Shown piece by piece: positions 19,025 to 29,858 of a DNA stretch of 64,000 bases. Under the pieces are notes generated by a model. That model had not been told where the DNA came from. It did no database searches and saw only the letters and a list, made by a program, of their open reading frames with translations. Numbering within the stretch: the stretch's first letter is position 1; each line of letters starts with the position of its first letter. Source of the stretch: an uncultured Pelagibacteraceae bacterium (GTDB lineage: Bacteria > Pseudomonadota > Alphaproteobacteria > Pelagibacterales > Pelagibacteraceae); assembly GCA_902573385.1 (NCBI GenBank), contig CACGJS010000001.1:1-64000 (forward strand), written 5' to 3'. The translations under genes and the position numbers were made by a program.

Positions 19025-19585
19025 TTATTTTTTTTTGATATATTCCATAGTTCTTGTATCAAGTATAATTTGATCTTCATTTTCTATAAATGGAGGTACT
19101 TGGATATTTATGCCATTTTCTAGAATTGCAGGTTTATAAGATGAGGATACAGTTTGACCTTTTAAAGCAACATCAGTTGTTGCCACTTTACAAGTAACTT
19201 GATTAGGTAGCTCAACCGATAAAGGCTTATCATTGTAAAAACTTATATTGACTTCTATATTTTCAGTTAATAACTTACCTTTTTCTCCAATAATTTCTTT
19301 CTTAATATTAATTTGTTCAAAAGATTTTGGATCCATAAAATAATAATTTATTTCATCATCATATAAATAATTAAATTTAGTTTCATCTAGTGAAGCTTTT
19401 TCTACTGATTCACTCGATCTAAATCTTTCATTTAATTTTGTGTTTTTATTTACACTCTTCATTTCAACTTGTGCGAATGCACCACCTTTTCCAGGTTTTA
19501 CATGTTGCGTTTTCAAAATTTGCCATAGATCGTTCTTATATTCGATGAGCATTCCAACTCTAATCTCACTTGCGTATATTTTCAT
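19025..19585 (-). CDS. efp: Elongation factor P
   Basis: IRVGMLIEYKNDLWQILKTQHVKPGKGGAFAQVEMKSV, PPFIENEDQIILDTRTMEYIKK. Confidence 0.95.
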   Translation of the reverse strand: MKIYASEIRVGMLIEYKNDLWQILKTQHVKPGKGGAFAQVEMKSVNKNTKLNERFRSSESVEKASLDETKFNYLYDDEINYYFMDPKSFEQINIKKEIIGEKGKLLTENIEVNISFYNDKPLSVELPNQVTCKVATTDVALKGQTVSSSYKPAILENGINIQVPPFIENEDQIILDTRTMEYIKKK

Positions 19586-20196
19586 TTTAATTTTTTAATA
19601 GCTTCTAATGGTTTGTATTTTTTATTATTCCAAATGTAGCTTGAAATAGCTAAAAAGTTAGCTTTATTCAATAAAAGTTTTTTATAATTACTCAGTTTTA
19701 TTCCACCGATAGCTACAATTGGAATATTGGTTATTTTTTTCGCTGAATTCAAGATTTTAAAGCTCGCATTGTATTTAGTTTTTTTTGTTTGAGACGCATA
19801 GAAGGCACCAAATGCTAAATAATCTGCATTATCTCTGATTGCTTTTTGTGCTAATCTAATTGAATTATGACAAGTAATGCCAATTATTTTACTTTTTAAT
19901 ATTTTTCTAGCATTAAGAATATTCATATCTTTTTGGCCCAAATGACATCCATCAGAATTTAATTTTTTAGCAAGTACAACATCATCATTTATTAAAAATT
20001 TTGTTTTATATTTTTTGCAGATTTTTTTAATTTTTTTTCCAATAATTAATTTTTTATTAAAAGAAACATTTTTAAGCCTAAGTTGAAAAAAACTTACTTT
20101 TTTTAACTTCAAAATCTTTATTAAATCATCGTAAAAAGATTCTCTAATTTTATTTGGGGAGATTAGGTAAATAAATTTTTTTTTGTTAATTCTCAA
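19582..20196 (-). CDS. thiE: Thiamine-phosphate synthase family protein
   Basis: FFQLRLKN, FLINDDVVLAKKLNSDGCHLGQKD, IIGITCHN, DYLAFGAFYASQTK, IPIVAIGGI. Confidence 0.88.
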   Translation of the reverse strand: MRINKKKFIYLISPNKIRESFYDDLIKILKLKKVSFFQLRLKNVSFNKKLIIGKKIKKICKKYKTKFLINDDVVLAKKLNSDGCHLGQKDMNILNARKILKSKIIGITCHNSIRLAQKAIRDNADYLAFGAFYASQTKKTKYNASFKILNSAKKITNIPIVAIGGIKLSNYKKLLLNKANFLAISSYIWNNKKYKPLEAIKKLK

Positions 20197-21193
20197 TTTC
20201 TTTGGACCACTTTCCTTGAGCTGCCAATGTATTCATTTTTGCCCGATGATTAAATACTTTTTGAGTGCCTTCAATATCTCGGGTATTTTTTGACCAAAAT
20301 TTCAGAGCACTTTGTTGAAGAGCTCGTCCATAAGAATAACTCATTATAAAATTAGTAGTATTGATTTTATTTATCAAATTTAGATTTTCTGTTGCTTCTA
20401 TTTCTGATTGTCCACCAGATAGAAAAGCAATACCAGGTACATCTGATGGTACTGAGTTTTTTAGACACTCCAAAGTTAATTTTGCCACTTCTTCATTTGA
20501 AATTTTATCTTTAGATTTGTTTCCAGCTAAAATCATATTGGGCTTTAATATAATTCCTTTTAAATCAACTTTATGTAAAATAAGTTCTTCAAAACATTTT
20601 TTTATAACTTCAGATGTTTTTTGATAACAATCTTGAGCTGAATGATCACCATCCATTAATACCTCTGGTTCAACTATTGGAACCATATCACATTCCTGAA
20701 CTAATGCTGAGTATCTAGCTAAAGCATGAGCATTAGATTGTATTGATAGTTTACTTGGATATTCTTTTGATATGTTATACACGCCTCTCCATTTAGTGAA
20801 TTTTGCTCCAAGTTTGTAATATTCTTTTAGTCTTTCTCTTAATCCATCTAAACCTTCAGTAATTTTTTCATTTGGTGAGCCTGCTAAAATTTTAGCACCG
20901 GTATCAACTTTTATACCTGGGTGAGATCCCATACTTGCAATTAACTCTGGGATCTTATTTTTTTTTGAAGATGTTTGTTTTATTGTTTCGTCATATAAAA
21001 TTACACCTCCAATACAATCTCTCATACCATTGGAGCTAAAAAGAGTTTCTCTAAACAACAATCTATTTTCTGGAGTTGATGGAACATTTACTGAATCTAA
21101 TCTTTTAGTCATTGTTCCTGTACTCTCATCAGCAGCTAAAATTCCCTTTCCACTACCTAGAATTTTTAGCGCTATATTATTTAGTTCAGACAT
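20186..21193 (-). CDS. Class I fructose-bisphosphate aldolase
   Basis: GKGILAADESTGTMTKRLDSVNVPSTPENRLLFRETLF, KWRGVY, PIVEPEVLMDGDH, GIAFLSGGQSEIEAT. Confidence 0.95.
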   Translation of the reverse strand: MSELNNIALKILGSGKGILAADESTGTMTKRLDSVNVPSTPENRLLFRETLFSSNGMRDCIGGVILYDETIKQTSSKKNKIPELIASMGSHPGIKVDTGAKILAGSPNEKITEGLDGLRERLKEYYKLGAKFTKWRGVYNISKEYPSKLSIQSNAHALARYSALVQECDMVPIVEPEVLMDGDHSAQDCYQKTSEVIKKCFEELILHKVDLKGIILKPNMILAGNKSKDKISNEEVAKLTLECLKNSVPSDVPGIAFLSGGQSEIEATENLNLINKINTTNFIMSYSYGRALQQSALKFWSKNTRDIEGTQKVFNHRAKMNTLAAQGKWSKEIEN

Positions 21194-21194
21194 A

Positions 21195-22373
21195 TTAATT
21201 TAAAGCTTTTATACCAGGAAGTTCTTTTCCTTCAAGATATTCTAAAAATGCTCCACCAGCAGTTGAAACAAAATTGAAATTATTAATTGCATTGATTTGG
21301 TTTAAAACTGCGATTGTATCTCCACCACCTGCAACAGAGTAAATTAAGTTATTCTTGTTTTTTTCAGTAATTTTTTTTGCAATTTCATAACTGCCATTGG
21401 CAAAATTTGGATTTTCAAAGTAACCCGCAGGTCCATTCCATAAAACTGTTTCACTATTTTCAATTATATTTTTAATTTTATTTATTGTTTTTGGCCCAAT
21501 ATCTAAAATTAAATCATCGTTTGTTATTTCATTAAGTTCTTTAACTTGTGACTTATCTTCTATATTTTTTCCCACCTTAACATCCTCAGGATAAATGATT
21601 GTACATGAATGAATTTTTGAAGTTTTAAAAATATCTTCGATAATAGATTCACAATTATCCTCTTTAATTGATTTTCCTATTGGATTACCTTTATAGCTTA
21701 AAATATTATTGGCCATACCTCCAACAATAATAATATTATCAAACCTAGGTATTAAATTTTTAATTATACTAATTTTTGTTGAAATTTTTGATCCTCCAAT
21801 GATAAAAGTAACTGGTTTTTTAATTTCAGTAGTAACTTTTTTTAATGCATTTATTTCAGTTTCTAATTGAAGTCCGGCGAAAGATGGTAAAAAATCTGTG
21901 ATTTTACTTACTGAAGCGTGAGCTCTATGTGAGCACGAAAATGCATCATTAACAAATAAATCAGCAAATCCTGCCAAATGTTTTGAAAAATTTAAGTCAT
22001 TTTTTTCTTCTTGTTCATAAAATCTAATATTTTCTAGAAAAACTATTTGTTCTTTAGGGTCTTTAAATAGATCGTCTTTTTTTAATTTAAAAATATCCTC
22101 TTTAATCAGTGTAATTTTTTTATTAATTTTTTTTTCCAAATTTTCACAAATTGGTTTTAGTGAAAGGTCTTTGTTAACTTTTCCTTTAGGTCGCCCTACA
22201 TGAGAAATAATTATAATTTTAGATTGTTTTTTAAGTAAAAAATTAATTATTGGTAATATTTTATCAATTCTTGTTTGATCTGTAATTATTCCGTTTTTTA
22301 GTGGAACATTTAAATCTAACCTTAATAAAACTTTTTTTTGATTAAGATTCTCTTGATCTTTTATATTGTTCAT
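21195..22373 (-). CDS. pgk: Phosphoglycerate kinase
   Basis: VLLRLDLNVPLKNG, ISHVGRPKG, LENIRFYEQEEKND, FVNDAFSCSHRAHAS, SVAGGGDTIAVLNQ. Confidence 0.97.
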   Translation of the reverse strand: MNNIKDQENLNQKKVLLRLDLNVPLKNGIITDQTRIDKILPIINFLLKKQSKIIIISHVGRPKGKVNKDLSLKPICENLEKKINKKITLIKEDIFKLKKDDLFKDPKEQIVFLENIRFYEQEEKNDLNFSKHLAGFADLFVNDAFSCSHRAHASVSKITDFLPSFAGLQLETEINALKKVTTEIKKPVTFIIGGSKISTKISIIKNLIPRFDNIIIVGGMANNILSYKGNPIGKSIKEDNCESIIEDIFKTSKIHSCTIIYPEDVKVGKNIEDKSQVKELNEITNDDLILDIGPKTINKIKNIIENSETVLWNGPAGYFENPNFANGSYEIAKKITEKNKNNLIYSVAGGGDTIAVLNQINAINNFNFVSTAGGAFLEYLEGKELPGIKALN

Positions 22374-23380
22374 TAAGAAATCTTATGAAGATACTCAGCT
22401 ATATCGCACATTCTGTTTGAAAATCCCCATTCGTTATCATACCAGGCAGATATTTTACCCATATTTTTTCCAACAACGTTTGTTAAGGTTGTATCAACAA
22501 TTGAAGAAGCGGGGTTATGATTAAAATCTATAGAAACAAGTTTTTCTTGAGTTATGTCTAAAACTTTACTTTTTTGTTTTTTACTAAAATTTTTAAATGC
22601 TGAATTAATTTTTTCAATACTCAAATCTTTTTTTGTACAAAAAACTAATTCAACTAGTGAAACGTTCGGAGTTGGCACTCTCATAGCAACTCCTTCTAGC
22701 TTACCTTTAAGCGAAGGTATAATTTCACCAATTGATTTTGACGCACCGGTTGAGGTTGGTACTATAGATTGGCTTGCTGATCTAGCTCTTCTTGGATCTT
22801 TATGTGAATTATCTAAGATTCTTTGATCACTTGTAAAAGCATGAATTGTTGTCATAAAACCTTTTTCAATCTCAAAATTTTCATTTATTACATGAGCGAC
22901 AGGGGCAAGACAATTTGTTGTGCATGAAGCAGCAGAAATAATATTGTCTTCTTTTTTTAATTTATTTTCATTAACTCCAAATACAATAGTTTTATCAGCA
23001 TTTTTGCATGGAGCTGAAACAATTACTTTCTTTGCTCCATTATTTAAATGTGGTAATAATTTATTTTTAGAGTTAAATTTACCAGTACATTCAAAGACAT
23101 AATCAACACCAAACTTTTTCCAATTGATATCATCCAAATCTGATTTTTGACTATAAGAAATTTTATTTTTATTAATAATTAGATGGTTTTTATCAAAACC
23201 TATTTTTGCATTAAATTTTCCATGGATAGAGTCGTATTTTAAAAGAGTCGAACAAGCTTCTGAATTTGTTCTGTTATTTATATGTTTTATTTCAATTTTT
23301 TTATTATTACTTTCAATAATTGTTCGAACAATCATTCTTCCGATTCTACCCATTCCATTAATGCCTACTCTTATTTTCAT
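22373..23380 (-). CDS. gap: Glyceraldehyde-3-phosphate dehydrogenase
   Basis: [65 protein letters not shown]. Confidence 0.97.
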   Translation of the reverse strand: MKIRVGINGMGRIGRMIVRTIIESNNKKIEIKHINNRTNSEACSTLLKYDSIHGKFNAKIGFDKNHLIINKNKISYSQKSDLDDINWKKFGVDYVFECTGKFNSKNKLLPHLNNGAKKVIVSAPCKNADKTIVFGVNENKLKKEDNIISAASCTTNCLAPVAHVINENFEIEKGFMTTIHAFTSDQRILDNSHKDPRRARSASQSIVPTSTGASKSIGEIIPSLKGKLEGVAMRVPTPNVSLVELVFCTKKDLSIEKINSAFKNFSKKQKSKVLDITQEKLVSIDFNHNPASSIVDTTLTNVVGKNMGKISAWYDNEWGFSNRMCDIAEYLHKIS

Positions 23381-25320
23381 AATTTTTCTTTAATCTTATT
23401 TATTATATTTTCTGAATTTAAATTAAAGTGATTATATATTTCTTTATAAGGAGCACTTTTTCCAAAATCATTAATTCCAAAATTCAATCCATTAAGTCCT
23501 GTATATTTTTTCCAATAATTTGTTTCAGAAGCTTCTATAGATACAATTAGATCAGTTTCAGCTAAAATTTTATTTTTATAACTTTTATTTTGCTTATCAA
23601 ATAATTCCTGGCAAGGCATCGATATTACTTTGGAGTAAATACTTTCTGTGGCCAATTTATGACTAATATCGCATGCTAAACTAGTTTCTGAACCAGTTGA
23701 TATAATTGTTACCTTAATATCGTCTGCAGTTCTCAAAATCTCATAAGCACCTGAAGATGACTCATTTTTAGAAGAATTTTTAGTTCTCACAGGGCTAATT
23801 GCTTGCCTTGTTAAAGCTATTACACTTGGGGAATTTTTATTTTCAATAGCTAATTGCCAGCATTCAAAAGTTTCAATTAAATCAGATGGTCTAAAAACAT
23901 TTAAGTTTGGGATTGATCTTAGGCTTGTTAGTTGTTCAATTGGTTGATGAGTTGGGCCGTCTTCTCCAAGACCAATAGAGTCATGAGTAAAAACGTATAT
24001 TACTCTTTGTTTCATCATGGCTGCAAGTCTGATCGATGGTTTACAATAATCACTAAATATTAAAAAAGTACCACCATAAGGAATTAAATCACTGTGTAGC
24101 GCAATTCCGTTCATTATACCACACATTGCATGTTCTCTAACTCCATAATGAATATAGTTTCCAGAAAAATTTCCAGGTTTTATTATTCTCTGGTTTTTTG
24201 TTTTTGTATTATTAGAACCAGTTAAATCTGCAGAACCACCAATTAGATTTGGTAATTTAGACATTGTATCTAAAAACATTTCTGAAGACTTTCTAGTTGC
24301 AAGCGGTTTAGAATTTTTCAAATAATCACTTTTTGCTTTTTCGATTAAATTATTCAATGAATTTGTTAAATTGTGATTAGAAAAGATTTTCTTGTATTTA
24401 CTTTCATGTTTTTTTGCTTTTTGAGAAGCTTTCTCTCCAATTTTTTTCCACTCCTTTAATAAATTACTTGGAATTTCAAAAGGGGCATATTTCCATTTTA
24501 ATTTTTTTCTTACCAAGTTTATTTCATCTTCACCTAGAGGACTTCCGTGAGAAGATGCTTTGCCACTTTTATTTGGTGAACCGTAGCCAATAGTTGTTTT
24601 ACATGAAATAGCAATTGGTTTTTTTGATTTTTGAGCTTTTTTCAAAGCTTTAAATATTTCTTTAAAATTATGACCATTAATATTTAAATAATCCCAACCG
24701 TAACTTTTAAATCTATTTTCATGATCATCTGAAACCGCTAAGTTTGTAGGTCCATCAATAGATATGGAATTATTATCAAAAAGTAAAATAAGATTCTTTA
24801 ACTTAAGATGCCCAGCAAGACTTAATGCCTCATGGCTAATTCCTTCCATTAAACAACCATCGCCGGCTACCACATAAGTTTTATGATTGATTTTATTTTT
24901 TCCAAATCTTTTTTTTAAGATTTCTTCTGCTATAGCAAACCCAACTGCATTTGAAATACCTTGTCCTAATGGGCCAGTTGTAGTTTCAATTCCGGTGTTT
25001 GGATGATATTCTGGGTGACCGGCACAAATAGAATTTAATTGTCTAAAATTCTTAATATCATTTAATGAGACACTCTTGTAACCAGTCAAATATAATAGAG
25101 AGTATAGCAACATAGACCCATGACCAGCAGAAAGTACCAATCTATCTCTATTTACCCAGCTTGGATTTTTTGGATTAAAATTTAAAAAGTCCTTAAATAG
25201 GACTGTTGCAACATCGGCCATACCCATTGGCATTCCAGGGTGACCAGAATTTGCTTTTTGGACGGCATCCATTGACAAAAACCTTATGGTATTTGATAAA
25301 TCTTTATGTAGTTTACTCAA
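23377..25320 (-). CDS. tkt: Transketolase
   Basis: [77 protein letters not shown]. Confidence 0.97.
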   Translation of the reverse strand: MSKLHKDLSNTIRFLSMDAVQKANSGHPGMPMGMADVATVLFKDFLNFNPKNPSWVNRDRLVLSAGHGSMLLYSLLYLTGYKSVSLNDIKNFRQLNSICAGHPEYHPNTGIETTTGPLGQGISNAVGFAIAEEILKKRFGKNKINHKTYVVAGDGCLMEGISHEALSLAGHLKLKNLILLFDNNSISIDGPTNLAVSDDHENRFKSYGWDYLNINGHNFKEIFKALKKAQKSKKPIAISCKTTIGYGSPNKSGKASSHGSPLGEDEINLVRKKLKWKYAPFEIPSNLLKEWKKIGEKASQKAKKHESKYKKIFSNHNLTNSLNNLIEKAKSDYLKNSKPLATRKSSEMFLDTMSKLPNLIGGSADLTGSNNTKTKNQRIIKPGNFSGNYIHYGVREHAMCGIMNGIALHSDLIPYGGTFLIFSDYCKPSIRLAAMMKQRVIYVFTHDSIGLGEDGPTHQPIEQLTSLRSIPNLNVFRPSDLIETFECWQLAIENKNSPSVIALTRQAISPVRTKNSSKNESSSGAYEILRTADDIKVTIISTGSETSLACDISHKLATESIYSKVISMPCQELFDKQNKSYKNKILAETDLIVSIEASETNYWKKYTGLNGLNFGINDFGKSAPYKEIYNHFNLNSENIINKIKEKL

Positions 25321-25374
25321 AAATTATCCTATCTAGACTAAGAAGACTCAATTTAATATTATAAATATATATAT

Positions 25375-25698
25375 ATGAAAACTCACAGTGAAAAAGAAAA
25401 AAAATTAGATTTAGCTCTCGACAAGTTAAAAAACTTAAATCTCAAAGATCCAAATTTGATAAAAAATTTACAAAACTTAAGTTCACAAAAAAATCAATTA
25501 GAAATTGAAAAAAAAGAAATTGAGGATAAATATCAAAGTTTAATGGATGAACATAAGGTCTTAAGCCTGAAATTAGAGAAAATGAATAATAACAGAATTA
25601 ATGAACAAAAAAAAGAAACAGAGTTTTCAGAAAAAATTGATGAATTAAATCAAGAAACAGATACTTTACTAGAGGAGATAGATAAATGGCAAATGTAA
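25375..25698 (+). CDS. Small coiled-coil protein (DUF4164-like) preceding zapA
   Basis: 107 aa, Lys/Glu/Leu-rich heptads, 13 nt overlap with zapA. Confidence 0.6.
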   Translation: MKTHSEKEKKLDLALDKLKNLNLKDPNLIKNLQNLSSQKNQLEIEKKEIEDKYQSLMDEHKVLSLKLEKMNNNRINEQKKETEFSEKIDELNQETDTLLEEIDKWQM

Positions 25699-26132
25699 GC
25701 ATTAAATTTAATGGTAAAGAATTCTTACTATCTTGTGATGATGGACAAGAAGAACATCTAGAAGAATTATCAATTAATTTGAACAATAAGTTTAATGATT
25801 TGAAAAATCAATTAGGAAATATTGGAGAGAATAAACTTTTATTGATTACTTCAATCAAAATAATGGATGAGTATTTTGAAACAAAAAAGAATATTTTTAA
25901 AAAAAAAGAAGAATTAAAAGATCTATCAAATAAGTTTAGAGAATTAAAATCTTTGGTTTACGAATATAAGGAAATAAAAGAAGATGAGATTAAACTTTTG
26001 AATGAAAGCCAGGAAAAAATCAAAAAAGAAATTGAAAAAAATAAAGAAGATTATGAAAAAATAATTGAAGCTGCTACTGACAAAATTGAAAATTTTGTTG
26101 AAAAAAATAATTTAGAAAATCCCATCCAATAA
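25686..26132 (+). CDS. zapA: Cell division protein ZapA
   Basis: VSIKFNGKEFLLSCDDGQEEHLEELSINLNNKFNDLK...LLITSIKIMDEYFETKK. Confidence 0.82.
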   Translation: MANVSIKFNGKEFLLSCDDGQEEHLEELSINLNNKFNDLKNQLGNIGENKLLLITSIKIMDEYFETKKNIFKKKEELKDLSNKFRELKSLVYEYKEIKEDEIKLLNESQEKIKKEIEKNKEDYEKIIEAATDKIENFVEKNNLENPIQ

Positions 26133-26136
26133 ATTT

Positions 26137-26679
26137 GTGTTAAAATACAAATTAAGAAAAAATATTTTAAAACTTAGACAAGTAGCTAATGATAATGTCA
26201 AAATAAATTTTGATAAAATAATAAAATTATTAAAAAAAGAAAAGATTAATAAAAAAAATATAGGAGGTTATTATCCTGTAAATTTTGAAGTAGATGATTT
26301 ACATATATTAAAGGAATTTGAAAAAAGAAAATTTAATATTTCTTTACCAATTATTAAAAAAAATTTTGATATGAATTTTTATAAATGGTCATTTGATATG
26401 CCTTTAAAGATAAATAAATATGGAATTCCAGAACCTAATTCAAATATTTTGATATATCCTGATGTTTTATTAGTACCTCTTGTTGCATTTGATAAAAAAT
26501 TAAACAGACTTGGATATGGTGGAGGATATTATGATCGATTAATAGAGAAATTATCGAAAAAGAAAAAAATTCTTAAGATAGGTTTAGCTCTATCTGTTCA
26601 AAAAATTAATAAAGTTCCAATTAATAAGCACGATCAAAAGTTAGATTATATTGTAACAAATAAAAGTATTATAAAATGA
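26137..26679 (+). CDS. fau: 5-formyltetrahydrofolate cyclo-ligase
   Basis: GGYYPVNFEVDD, ILIYPDVLLVPLVAFDKKLNRLGYGGGYYDRLIEKL. Confidence 0.9.
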   Translation: MLKYKLRKNILKLRQVANDNVKINFDKIIKLLKKEKINKKNIGGYYPVNFEVDDLHILKEFEKRKFNISLPIIKKNFDMNFYKWSFDMPLKINKYGIPEPNSNILIYPDVLLVPLVAFDKKLNRLGYGGGYYDRLIEKLSKKKKILKIGLALSVQKINKVPINKHDQKLDYIVTNKSIIK

Positions 26680-27482
26680 GAATTTTTTTTTTAGGTGATG
26701 TAGTTGGAGTTTCTGGACGCTCAATGATTTTTAACAATTTATTATCGGAGATAGAAAATAAAAAAATTGATTTTGTTGTTGTAAATGGTGAAAATGCAGC
26801 TGATGAAGGCGTAGGAATAACAGAAGAAATATGTAAAGATTTTTTTAACTGTGGTGTAGATGTAATTACAACAGGGAATCATATTTGGGATCAGAAAGAA
26901 ACTATGCTCCACATAGAAAAAGAGAATAGGCTTTTAAGACCTAAAAATTTCTTTGAACCTTCTCCGGGAAAAGGTTTTGGAATATTTGCTGCAAAAAATG
27001 GAATGAAAGTTGGTGTTCTAAATTTAATAGGAAACGTCTTTATGAAAAAAAGTGAAGATGTTTTTAAGATTGCAGAAAAATTTATGAAGGAACATGAACT
27101 AAAAAAGCATTATGATTTCTTAGTTGTTGATTTCCATGGAGAAATTACAAGTGAGAAGGTAGCTATGGGGCATTTTTTTGATGGTAATGCAACATTAGTC
27201 ATAGGCACCCATACTCATATCCCAACAAATGATGCAAGAGTATTAAAAAGTGGTACTGCATATCAAACTGATGCAGGAATGTGTGGAGATTATGACTCAG
27301 TGATAGGAATGAATAAAGATAATTCAATTAACAGATTTTTAAAAAAAAAATCACTCAAGCATTTTCCTGCAATAGGTGAGGCTAGTTTGTGTGGTGTAAT
27401 TGTTGATTGTGATATAAAAACAGGATTAGCGATCAAAGTAGAAAATTTTGTATATGGAGGGGAATTAAAAAATTCTCATTAA
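26676..27482 (+). CDS. YmdB-family metallophosphoesterase (TIGR00282-like)
   Basis: MRIFFLGDVVGVSGRSMI, VVNGENAADEGVGI, TTGNHIWDQKE, VDFHGEITSEKVAMGHFFDGNATLVIGTHTHIPTNDARVL. Confidence 0.93.
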   Translation: MRIFFLGDVVGVSGRSMIFNNLLSEIENKKIDFVVVNGENAADEGVGITEEICKDFFNCGVDVITTGNHIWDQKETMLHIEKENRLLRPKNFFEPSPGKGFGIFAAKNGMKVGVLNLIGNVFMKKSEDVFKIAEKFMKEHELKKHYDFLVVDFHGEITSEKVAMGHFFDGNATLVIGTHTHIPTNDARVLKSGTAYQTDAGMCGDYDSVIGMNKDNSINRFLKKKSLKHFPAIGEASLCGVIVDCDIKTGLAIKVENFVYGGELKNSH

Positions 27483-27487
27483 TTGTT

Positions 27488-28213
27488 ATGGCTGGTCATT
27501 CAAAGTGGGCAAGTATAAAGCATTCAAAAGGCAAGGCAGATAAACGAAGATCAAAAATATTTTCTAAACTGTCAAAAGAAATTAGTGTAGCTGCTAAACT
27601 TGGAGACAAGGATCCAGATATGAATCCAAGACTTAGATCTGCAATACAATCAGCAAGATCAGCAAATATGCCAAAAGATAATATAGAAAGAGCTATTGAT
27701 AAATCATCAGCAAATTCTGAGACAAATTTTGAAAATTTAAGATATGAGGGATTTGGACCAGATAAAATTGCTGTTATTGTTGAAGCATTAACAGACAATA
27801 AAAATAGAACTGCATCTAATATTAGAACTATATTCCAAAAAAGTGGTGGAAATCTAGGAACGCAAGGTTCTGCGTCACATAATTTTACACAACTGGGAAT
27901 TATTAAGATCAATAAACAAGAAGTATCAGAGGAAAAAATTTTTGAGTTAGCGATTGACTCTGGTGCTGATGAATGTATTTCTAATGAACATTATCATGAA
28001 ATTCATTGTGTTAAAAGTGAAATTTACAATGTAAAAAAAAATTTAGAAAAAACAATTTCAAATTTTGTCTCGACCGAAATTGAATGGGTACCACTAACCA
28101 GTATTAATATAGAAAAAGATAAAGTAGAAACTGCAATTGAATTCTTAGAGACTCTTGAAGATGACGATGACGTTCAGAATGTTTACACAAATATAAATTT
28201 TGGAAATAACTAA
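27488..28213 (+). CDS. yebC: YebC/PmpR family transcriptional/translational regulator
   Basis: MAGHSKWASIKHSKGKADKRRSKIFSKLSKEISVAAKLGDKDPDMNPRLRSAI. Confidence 0.97.
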   Translation: MAGHSKWASIKHSKGKADKRRSKIFSKLSKEISVAAKLGDKDPDMNPRLRSAIQSARSANMPKDNIERAIDKSSANSETNFENLRYEGFGPDKIAVIVEALTDNKNRTASNIRTIFQKSGGNLGTQGSASHNFTQLGIIKINKQEVSEEKIFELAIDSGADECISNEHYHEIHCVKSEIYNVKKNLEKTISNFVSTEIEWVPLTSINIEKDKVETAIEFLETLEDDDDVQNVYTNINFGNN

Positions 28214-28707
28214 TGCTCATAATTGGTATTGACCCAGGTATAACAGGCTCTATATGTTTTTTTGAAGACGGTAAAATAAAAGATGTAATTGAGATGCCTA
28301 ATATGTCTGAGGGTAAAAAAAACAAAAGGCAAGTTAATGGAGCTCAGGTATTTAATGAAATATCTTTAAGAATCAAAAATATAAAAAAAGAAAATATTAA
28401 AGTCATTATAGAACAAGTTTCGGCTATGCCAGGTCAAGGAGTAACGAGTATGTTTAATTTTGGTCAATCATTTGGAATTTTAAAGGGCATATGTTCAGCC
28501 ATGCAATTACCTTTGTATTTTGTAAGACCTGCTAAATGGAAAAAATATTTTAATCTTATTAATTCTGAAAAAGATGCAAGTAGAACTAAAGCTATAGAGA
28601 TATTTCCTTATTTTTCTAACCATTTATCTAGAAAAAAAGACTCTAATAAAGCTGATGCGATCTTAATTGCGAGTTTTTATTATGAGACCTACAAAATAGA
28701 AGAGTAA
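28213..28707 (+). CDS. RuvC-fold Holliday junction resolvase, phage-type
   Basis: MLIIGIDPGITGSICFFEDGKIKDVIEMP; EQVSAMPGQGVTSMFNFGQSFGILKGI; VRPAKWKKYFNL; SNKADAILIASFY. Confidence 0.85.
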   Translation: MLIIGIDPGITGSICFFEDGKIKDVIEMPNMSEGKKNKRQVNGAQVFNEISLRIKNIKKENIKVIIEQVSAMPGQGVTSMFNFGQSFGILKGICSAMQLPLYFVRPAKWKKYFNLINSEKDASRTKAIEIFPYFSNHLSRKKDSNKADAILIASFYYETYKIEE

Positions 28708-28760
28708 ATTAAGCTCTATTAAGACAAATTGATGACACATTTTAGTGTGAAATCTTATTA

Positions 28761-29435
28761 ATGGAAGCCGATATCACATCTCAAGCAGTAGGACTTGCTT
28801 CAAATACTGATTTCTCATTATGGAGCTTATTTATACGAGCTGACTTCGTAGTTAAATCAGTAATCTTAATGTTAATTGGTTGTTCTATTTATTCTTGGGC
28901 AATCATTATTGAAAAATTTAAAATGTTTAAAAAGATTAATATAGAGTCCGACGAGTTTGAAGAAAAATTTTGGAAATCAAAATCAGCTGAAACATTTTAC
29001 AATAATTTACCAGCAAATTTAGAAAATCCAATGGGATTGTTGTTTAAAGAATCTATGAAAACCTTATTGAAAGCTAAATCTAAATCAAACTTAAATGAAA
29101 GATTGAGCAGTATGTTGGAAGTTAATATTGAAAAACAAATGGTAAAGCTTGATAAAGGTTTTACCTTTTTAGCAACTGTTGGTTCTACAGCGCCTTTCAT
29201 AGGATTATTTGGAACTGTATGGGGAATAATGAATTCATTTCAATCAATTGCAATTTCTAGAAATACAAGTTTAGCAATTGTAGCACCAGGAATCGCTGAA
29301 GCTTTATTTGCAACTGCACTAGGCTTATTAGCAGCGATACCAGCCGTTGTTGCTTATAATAAGTTTAATAACGATTCTAAAAAATACTCACAAAAGTTAG
29401 AAAACTTTTCTAAAAGATTTTTATCAATAATTTAA
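28761..29435 (+). CDS. tolQ: TolQ proton channel protein
   Basis: TFLATVGSTAPFIGLFGTVWGIMNSFQSIAISRNTSLAIVAPGIAEALFATALGLLAAIPAVVAYN. Confidence 0.96.
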   Translation: MEADITSQAVGLASNTDFSLWSLFIRADFVVKSVILMLIGCSIYSWAIIIEKFKMFKKINIESDEFEEKFWKSKSAETFYNNLPANLENPMGLLFKESMKTLLKAKSKSNLNERLSSMLEVNIEKQMVKLDKGFTFLATVGSTAPFIGLFGTVWGIMNSFQSIAISRNTSLAIVAPGIAEALFATALGLLAAIPAVVAYNKFNNDSKKYSQKLENFSKRFLSII

Positions 29436-29436
29436 A

Positions 29437-29853
29437 ATGACTTTTAAACTCAATCGTTCATCAAAGGAACCAATGAGTGAAATAAATGTCACACCTTTTG
29501 TGGATGTAATGTTGGTTTTATTAATTATTTTTATGGTAACGGCACCATTATTGACTGTGGGAGTTCAAGTTGATTTACCAGAAAGTTCTGCTGACTCATT
29601 ACCAGAAGAACTAGAGCCATTAACATTGTCTATTAATTCAAAAGGAGAAATTTTTATTCAAGAATCTAAAGTAGAGTATGAAAAAATTGTTGCAAAAATA
29701 TTGGCAGTATCAAAGAATAGAACTGATACTAGAATTTATGTAAGAGGCGATAAGTCAATAAACTATGGACGAGTTTTAGAAATAATGGGCATGCTATCAG
29801 GATCTGGATTTACAAAAGTTGCTTTAATCTCTGAGCCTTATAAGGAAAGGTAG
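29437..29853 (+). CDS. tolR: TolR / ExbD family protein
   Basis: MSEINVTPFVDVMLVLLIIFMVTAPLLTVGVQVDLP, RGDKSINYGRVLEIMG. Confidence 0.96.
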   Translation: MTFKLNRSSKEPMSEINVTPFVDVMLVLLIIFMVTAPLLTVGVQVDLPESSADSLPEELEPLTLSINSKGEIFIQESKVEYEKIVAKILAVSKNRTDTRIYVRGDKSINYGRVLEIMGMLSGSGFTKVALISEPYKER

Positions 29854-29858
29854 TGTAA

